From contig CM065392.1 in NCBI GenBank assembly GCA_033060915.1, forward strand, positions 14,914,501 through 14,978,500: 64,000 bases of DNA, read 5' to 3'. The notes beneath the pieces are model-generated. The model had not been told where the DNA came from and did no database searches. It saw only the letters and a program-made list of their open reading frames with translations. Position 1 is the first letter of the stretch. The number at the start of each line of letters is the position of its first letter. Below, in pieces: positions 58,563 through 64,000 of this stretch. This DNA is from Euryodendron excelsum. Lineage: Eukaryota; Streptophyta; Magnoliopsida; Ericales; Pentaphylacaceae. The position numbers were made by a program, and so were the translations under genes.

Positions 58563-59972
58563 GCTTGCAAGACTGGGGAACGAAGGAAGGTACCTAAAAC
58601 CAACAAAAGGAAAGAGTCAATGTTTGACCTTGACAAGTCCTTATGCAATGCATGCTCTAAGGTGCCACTCTCAAGGATGGAAACTAGCCATGATGTATTG
58701 GCTCACTTTTGGAGATAGGGGGTTTGCCTTTGTATGCAGACACCTTACCGTCAGGTAGCAACTTTCAATCATCCATGCATTCATTCATAAAAATAAAGAA
58801 GTACATTAAATTTTGGGTTTGAGATACAAAAGAATTGAAATACATTTTAATAGGGGGAGGCGGAACATTTTCTTTTGGACTTCCACCTATCTACTTTTAC
58901 AAAGAGAGACCCTAAACTACTCTTAAGTCTTTGGATTCGCCTTCCTTGGATTTGATGTTGAGGAGGTCATTAAGAGACCTTGTTGATCGGTTACCTCTTG
59001 TCTTCATGGCAATCCTATCTCCGTGAGCATAGAGGGATTGGGGCCCCTCTTATGGAATGGATTGAGATGCATGCAATGAATCCTTAGGGTTACGTGAGAA
59101 CCCTTAGGGTTTAGGTAAGTTTAATGCAAGGGAGAGTGACCTTGGTGTCACTCTCAAAGGGTTAATCAGATGCATGAAAATGCAGTGACTTGAGTTATTT
59201 GGAACTCTTGTCTTGACATGGAATATTGAATACATGAATATGGGTATGCAGAGAGTATAAGGAAAGAGAATGAAATAACATGATAAACGTGCATGCATGA
59301 GCAGTTAGACATGCATTATAACAACAAGAATATAAATGAATTTAAGAGCAGTGGCCACTTCCTCCGTGGTTTTGAAAACGGTGCTCGTGTCTTAAATCCG
59401 ACAGAGGTTCGGCTATGCATGGTGTCTATATGAGTATGAGGTTGAGGGTTGACTAATGCGTCTTAAAAAGGCTCGGTCTCCGGATCTTTGAACTTAGGCC
59501 CACTCCCCGAGGTGATGCCATGATCGGTTGGTGATCCAAGCGGGGGAACCATCAAGAGGCCGTAGGCGAAGAAACTGACACAACATCTTGCCTACAACCA
59601 ATATACCATTCCCTTTTTCTAACTAGAAAGGACATATCAGGGTAATAATGCAAGTACACAGAATGCAAGTGCACATGCAGTGTGTGTGTGATTTTTAAAA
59701 GTGGAGGAAAGAGCCCAACAACTCCCATTCATCCTGTTCATCACATTCATGCACAGCAGTCAATAAAACTTAAGCAAAAAACGCACCTACAAAACAAAGA
59801 TGCAAGTGTTAGTATGTGGATGACAAACATAATACAAGATAATATGAATAAATGCATGTTTTTTGAAAACAATTTTGAAAATTTAAAGTAAATAGGATTG
59901 AACAAGTTAATTGAAGACTCTCCATGGGTGAAGGGTAAAAAGACATGACTAACGGCCTAACCCTCTAAGTGT
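58563..59972 (-). mobile_element. R2 non-coding leader
   Basis: Lies between the primer-binding site and the gag-like frame. It matches the R1 leader 15611-17040, including the CTTCGCCTA..GGTTCCC..CTTGGATCACCAA block and the AAGACACGAGCAC..CCACGGAGGAAG block. It holds a single copy of the segment duplicated in R1. No gene. Confidence 0.7.
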
Positions 59973-59990
59973 TCCCCAGTGGAGTCGCCA
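59973..59990 (-). other. R2 primer-binding site, tRNA-Arg type
   Basis: Minus-strand TGGCGACTCCACTGGGGA, two bases (GC) from the 5' LTR. It is complementary to the 3' end of plant tRNA-Arg (...CCCAGTGGAGTCGCCA, from memory). It is intact here, unlike in R1. Confidence 0.85.
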
Positions 59991-59992
59991 GC

Positions 59993-62900
59993 TGTCACGC
60001 CCAGATTTTTTGCACTCGAGGAATACTCACACAAGTAGGAAAAATGCTATACTCTCTCGTTAGAACTCACCCTCCTAGAAGAATGAATACGACTATATTT
60101 GAATTGAAAATAGATTTGAATAAAGGGCTTTTGAAAACAATTTGGAGTCGCCACCTAACTTGATTAAGGTGAGTTAGGTCACCTAAAAACTAAGAATAAT
60201 CCGAAGACTACACTTAAGGTTTTTAGAAAAGGTTTTTGAAAATACCACCTCAAGAGTGGGTTTTAAGAAAAACAGGTTGTTTGGCAACCTTTGGAAAACA
60301 TTTAGCCCTTTTTTAAAAAAAAACTCCTTTTGGTCTTTCGAAAACAGTGATCCTAGGTTCGGAGGTTGGTTATGTGCAGGGAAGACGCACTAAGCCATCA
60401 CCCTACCCCGTCCTTTCGGTAGCTACATGTCAATCTACCCTAGATTTATCTATGAGAGTCCTTAACTAACTATTGTTCAATCCTATTCACTTTGAAAAAT
60501 AATGTTTAGAAAAAAAAAAAAAAACATGATGCATGATATGCAAGTGCAAGAAAAGATAGTTGATTTGGAAATAGATTTGAAAAGAAGAATTTGATTTGAA
60601 TTTAGAAGAGATTCGAAAAGATAGCGTTGAAATTGGAAAGTTTTAGAAATTGGAAATAAAGATTTGAAAATAGATTTTTTTTTGGAATTGGAAACTTGAA
60701 ATAGATATGGAATTGAAGATTGAAGAAGATTGTAGAATTGGAGATTTGAAAAATGTGGAGTTTGAGATTTGAAAAATGTTGTGGAATTTGAAATTTGAAA
60801 GAAGTTATGACCGCACCCATGAGGGTTGCCTACGTATCCTTTTGGAGGAATCAGGTTAATCGTAGTTCGGATAAGAGTCTAATTGAAAATAGAGGGTTGG
60901 ATTGGAAGAAAGAGATTGAATTGGAAATTGGATTTGATTTGAAATTAGAAGTGGAGATTGGAAATTGAAATTGAGAAGATTGGACTTGTTTTGGAAAGAT
61001 TGAGGTTTAAGAAAACCTAAACTTAGGAAAGATAGGATTTAGGAAAGACTTGAGACTCAAAAAAGATTTGACTTCACTTGGAAGGGTTTTAGAAAAGATT
61101 TGACTCGAATGTGGGACTTGGAAGATTTAGGAAAGGATTGGATTTAGGAAGGGTTCGAATTAGGAAAGGTCCAATTTAGGAAAGTTTCGAATTTGGAAAG
61201 TTTTAAAATTAGGAAAGTTTTAACTTAGGAAAGTTTTGGAACTAGGAAAGTTTTGAAAATGGAAAGGTCTCACTTAGGAAAGTTTTGAATTAGGAAAGTT
61301 TTCAATTTAGGAAATGTTTGAATTAAGAAAGTTTCAACTTAGAAAAGTTTTGAAATTGGAAAGTTTCGTTTTAAGAAAAGTTTTGAAAATAGGAAAGTTT
61401 TGAGTTTAGAAAGTTTTGGATCTGGAAAGATTTCAAGTTTAGGAAAGTTCAGAGTTTTGGAAAGATTCGAAGTTTGGAAAGATTTAACTTAAGAAAGTTT
61501 TGAATTTAGAAAGCTTTGAATTTGGAAAGATTTGAAATTTGGAAAGCTTAAGATTTAGAAATTTTAGATTTGGAAAGGGGTAGAATTAGGAAACGATTGA
61601 ATTAGGAAAGATTTGAAAGTTGAGTTTTAAAATTTAGAAAAGATTTAAAAGTTTTAGGAAACTTAAGATTTAGGAAGGTAAGAAATTAGAAGAGAGTTGA
61701 ATTAGGAAGGGATTAGATTTTGTTTCTAAAAGGGAATGTTTGATTTTGTTTCAAAAAACTGAGGATTGGATCTAGTTTCCTAAACGGGAAGATTGGATTT
61801 GGTCAAAGATTTAAAAAGAGAAGTTTTAGAAACCCTAGATTTGGAAAACTATAGTTTTGTCGTAGAAAATAGGTTTTGGAAATATGTATAGTCTTGATGT
61901 AGAAAACAAGAGGTTTTGGAAACCTAGATTTGGGGCAAGGTGTGAAAATTGTGTTTTTGGGAAGAAAATTAGGGTTTCCTAATTGTGGGTTCTAGGGCTT
62001 GACTTGGGCTCTAAGGAAAGAGATTTTTGGAAAGTGTGTTTTTGGAGACGAAGATTTTTAAAAGGGAATCCTAGAGAAGAGTTTTTTGGAAAGTGAATTT
62101 GAAGATATAGTTTTTGGAAAAAGATTTTAAAGAGGAGTTTTTGGAAAGTGTGTTTTTGGAAATGAAGATTTTAGAAGGAAAATCGTAGAGGAAAATTTCT
62201 AGAAGGAAGATTTTGGGAAGAGAGTTTTTAGAAAGATTTTTAGAGAGCGTTTTTGGAAAGCAAATTTTGGGGAGAGCATTTTGGAAAGGAGTTGAAAAAG
62301 GAGGTTTTGAAAAATAGATTTTTGTAAAGGGTTTTTAGAAAACAATTTCAGAAAGAGGAGCATTAGGAAAGTAGGTTGAAAAAGGAATTTTTAGGAAGGG
62401 AGACTTTTGAAAAGAGAGTTTTTAAAAAAGTGTAAAAGATCTCACTTTACTAAAGCAATTCCAACCATAAGAAGGCTAGAACCACTTTAGGAAAGCTGTT
62501 TTTGAAAACAACAAGATTTGAAAATATGGATCATATTGGTCACTCTAAATGTAACACTTTTCCTAAAGCAATCTTAGCCATGGAAAAGCTACAATCACCC
62601 TAGGATTGTGGTTTTGAAAATAAGTTCTGAAAAGGGGATTTTGATGTAATTTTGAAAACAAGTTTGAAAACGATTTGAAAAACAACCTTGAAAACGGTTT
62701 TTGGAAGATGCAAGATCATGATATGCACAATGCAATTTTGGGGTCGTGAACATATAAGGCTAAAGCTTCACCACATAATTAAGGGGGCCGGACACACGTG
62801 GTTTCTGGTTAGACTAGAAGAAAGCTCTCGACACGGTGACTCTCCAATAGTCTAATCCTGCACATGGACCGGGAGTCCCCTTGTTTCAAGCATGCAAAGA

Positions 62901-64000
62901 AAAGGGGGAAAGAGATGGGGGATTAAAATAAAAGAGAACCCAAGTGGGTTAGGAGAGAGAAGAGAGAGGGGGAAGTGCGGAAATTTAAATAGAGAACCTA
63001 TCTTGTATCTTGTTTATTTTGCGCACCTTGCTTTCTTCGGTCGTCGTCTTGATCTTTGTCTTCAATCTTCAAGAGCCGCCTTCAATCTTCAAACTTCAGA
63101 TTACAACTCTTCAGGTCTTTGAAAGAGGGTTGAAGGTTAGTGTATGGGTGTATGGGGGTATGTATGAGTGTATAGGAGGTTAGGGTTTAGTGTATGGTGG
63201 CTAGGGTTTGAAAACCTAGAGAGGCTAGGGTTTCTGGAGTGTTCGAGCTCTATATATCAAATTATATGATTTTTGGTTTGAGTTTGCGGACCTCTTTTAC
63301 GTTGGAAGGTGCTCTGTATTTATAGAGGTTGGACAACACTGGCGCCTGTTGTAGTGGCGCCAGGCCAAACTTTACACTAGTGCCACTCCTAGTGGCGCCA
63401 AGCCATTTTTTGGCTTGGCGCCACTACTAGTGGTGCTAGCCATTTGAGAAATGTTTAAGGTCGGCAAGCAACGTATCTTTGACTAGATTGGGGCGCCTGT
63501 ACTAGTGACTACCATGCAATTTTTAGCCTGGCTTCACTAGGAGTGACTCTGGAAAGTCCGGGAATGATTTTGGAAGACCGGGAATGATGCGGAAAGCCGG
63601 AAAAGAGTAAGAACACTTAGAATAGTGTCCCGGAGATATTTGACTTGAAAAATGTGGATAAGGTGTGTCGGAAGAGTTGACCGGGCCTTTAGGGGCAAAA
63701 CGGTCAACCGGATCGGAAAACTGCCGGGACAGACTCGGACTATTCCGGAAGAAGACTTGGAATTTGGAAACATTATTCAGAATGTTCCCAAAGGTTGCCA
63801 GTTTGATTCCCAGAGCCGGTGTGGTCGGAAAAGGTGACCGGCCCACTAGGGGCAAAACGGTCATTTCGCACTGGGTTTGCCGGAACTGACTCGGAATGAT
63901 TCGAAAAAGTAAAAGAAGGTTGAGAACACTACAAAAGCAGTCTCAGAAGGTTACCAGTTTGATACCCAGAGCCGGTGTGGTCGAAAACAGAGAGCGGCCC
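59993..64000 (-). repeat. R2 5' LTR, cut by the window end
   Basis: Plus strand TGTCACGCCCAG at the left. It is nearly collinear with 42093-46100, sharing the same poly-A run before CATGATGCATGATATG. Purine-rich tract about 61000-62440; TATA box 63317; palindromes 63339-63441. The U3 end and any 81-bp array lie outside the window. Confidence 0.92.
63317..63324 (-). promoter_or_regulatory. LTR TATA box with upstream palindromes (R2 5' LTR)
   Basis: Minus-strand TATAAATA. As the 5' LTR promoter of R2 it would drive the gag-like transcript leftwards. The palindrome zone 63339-63441 contains GGCGCCACTACTAGTGGTGC. Confidence 0.72.

Larger units (their letters stand above)
42093..64000 (-). mobile_element. 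R2: large LTR retrotransposon, 5' LTR cut by the window end
   Basis: A minus-strand element inserted in the antisense gene of R4. Parts: 3' LTR 42093-46992 (4900 bp), internal 46993-59992 (about 7.9 kb without solo LTR c), primer-binding site 59973-59990, and 5' LTR from 59993. It carries a gag-like frame on its own strand, an antisense PMD-like gene and no pol. The two LTRs differ by roughly 2-11% in short stretches compared by eye. Confidence 0.9.

Overview
The window looks like plant nuclear DNA from a repeat-rich intergenic region. It is AT-rich, has no bacterial-style gene packing, and I found no host gene, tRNA, rRNA or CRISPR array. Nearly all 64 kb can be explained as one family of very large Ty3/gypsy-type LTR retrotransposons inserted into each other. 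The LTRs are about 4.7-5.1 kb. In element sense they start TGTAAGCACCCC, end CTGGGCGCGACA, and leave 5-bp target duplications. The primer-binding site matches the 3' end of a plant tRNA-Arg (from memory of that tRNA), as in Ogre/Tat-like elements. I see no protease, reverse transcriptase, RNase H or integrase, so these are large non-autonomous derivatives. I cannot name the species.

Layout, oldest to youngest. R4 (minus) is the oldest host: part of its 3' LTR is at 38264-39670 and its internal region at 39671-42092. R3 (minus) sits in the LTR of R4: 3' LTR 1-3492 (cut by the window start), internal region 3493-5715 plus 32517-35876, and a 5' LTR remnant at 35877-38263. R1 (plus, 5716-32511) sits in the antisense gene of R3: 5' LTR 5716-15590, internal 15591-22757, truncated 3' LTR 22758-32511. 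Each LTR of R1 holds one minus-strand solo LTR (6133-10858 and 24898-29708). R2 (minus, 42093 to beyond 64000) sits in the antisense gene of R4: 3' LTR 42093-46992, internal 46993-59992, 5' LTR from 59993. R2 is interrupted by solo LTR 51110-56199.

Each internal region has, from the primer-binding site, a non-coding leader, a degraded gag-like frame (recognisable only in R2), a long stretch of non-coding DNA, and a gene running antisense to the element near the 3' LTR. That antisense gene appears to have a leader exon, a 0.9-1.6 kb leader intron, one long exon and, in R2 and R3, a small terminal exon. Two kinds are present. R2 and R3 carry a plant mobile domain (PMD)-like protein. R1 and R4 carry a different protein resembling the plant family DUF7745. 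All copies are pseudogenes whose stop codons are mostly explained by C-to-T or G-to-A change, as expected for methylated, silenced DNA.

The LTRs are highly structured: a TATA box with GGCGCC palindromes on its upstream side, telo-box motifs downstream, an 81-bp satellite-like array with two internal inverted repeats, and about 1.5-2 kb of strand-asymmetric purine/pyrimidine sequence.
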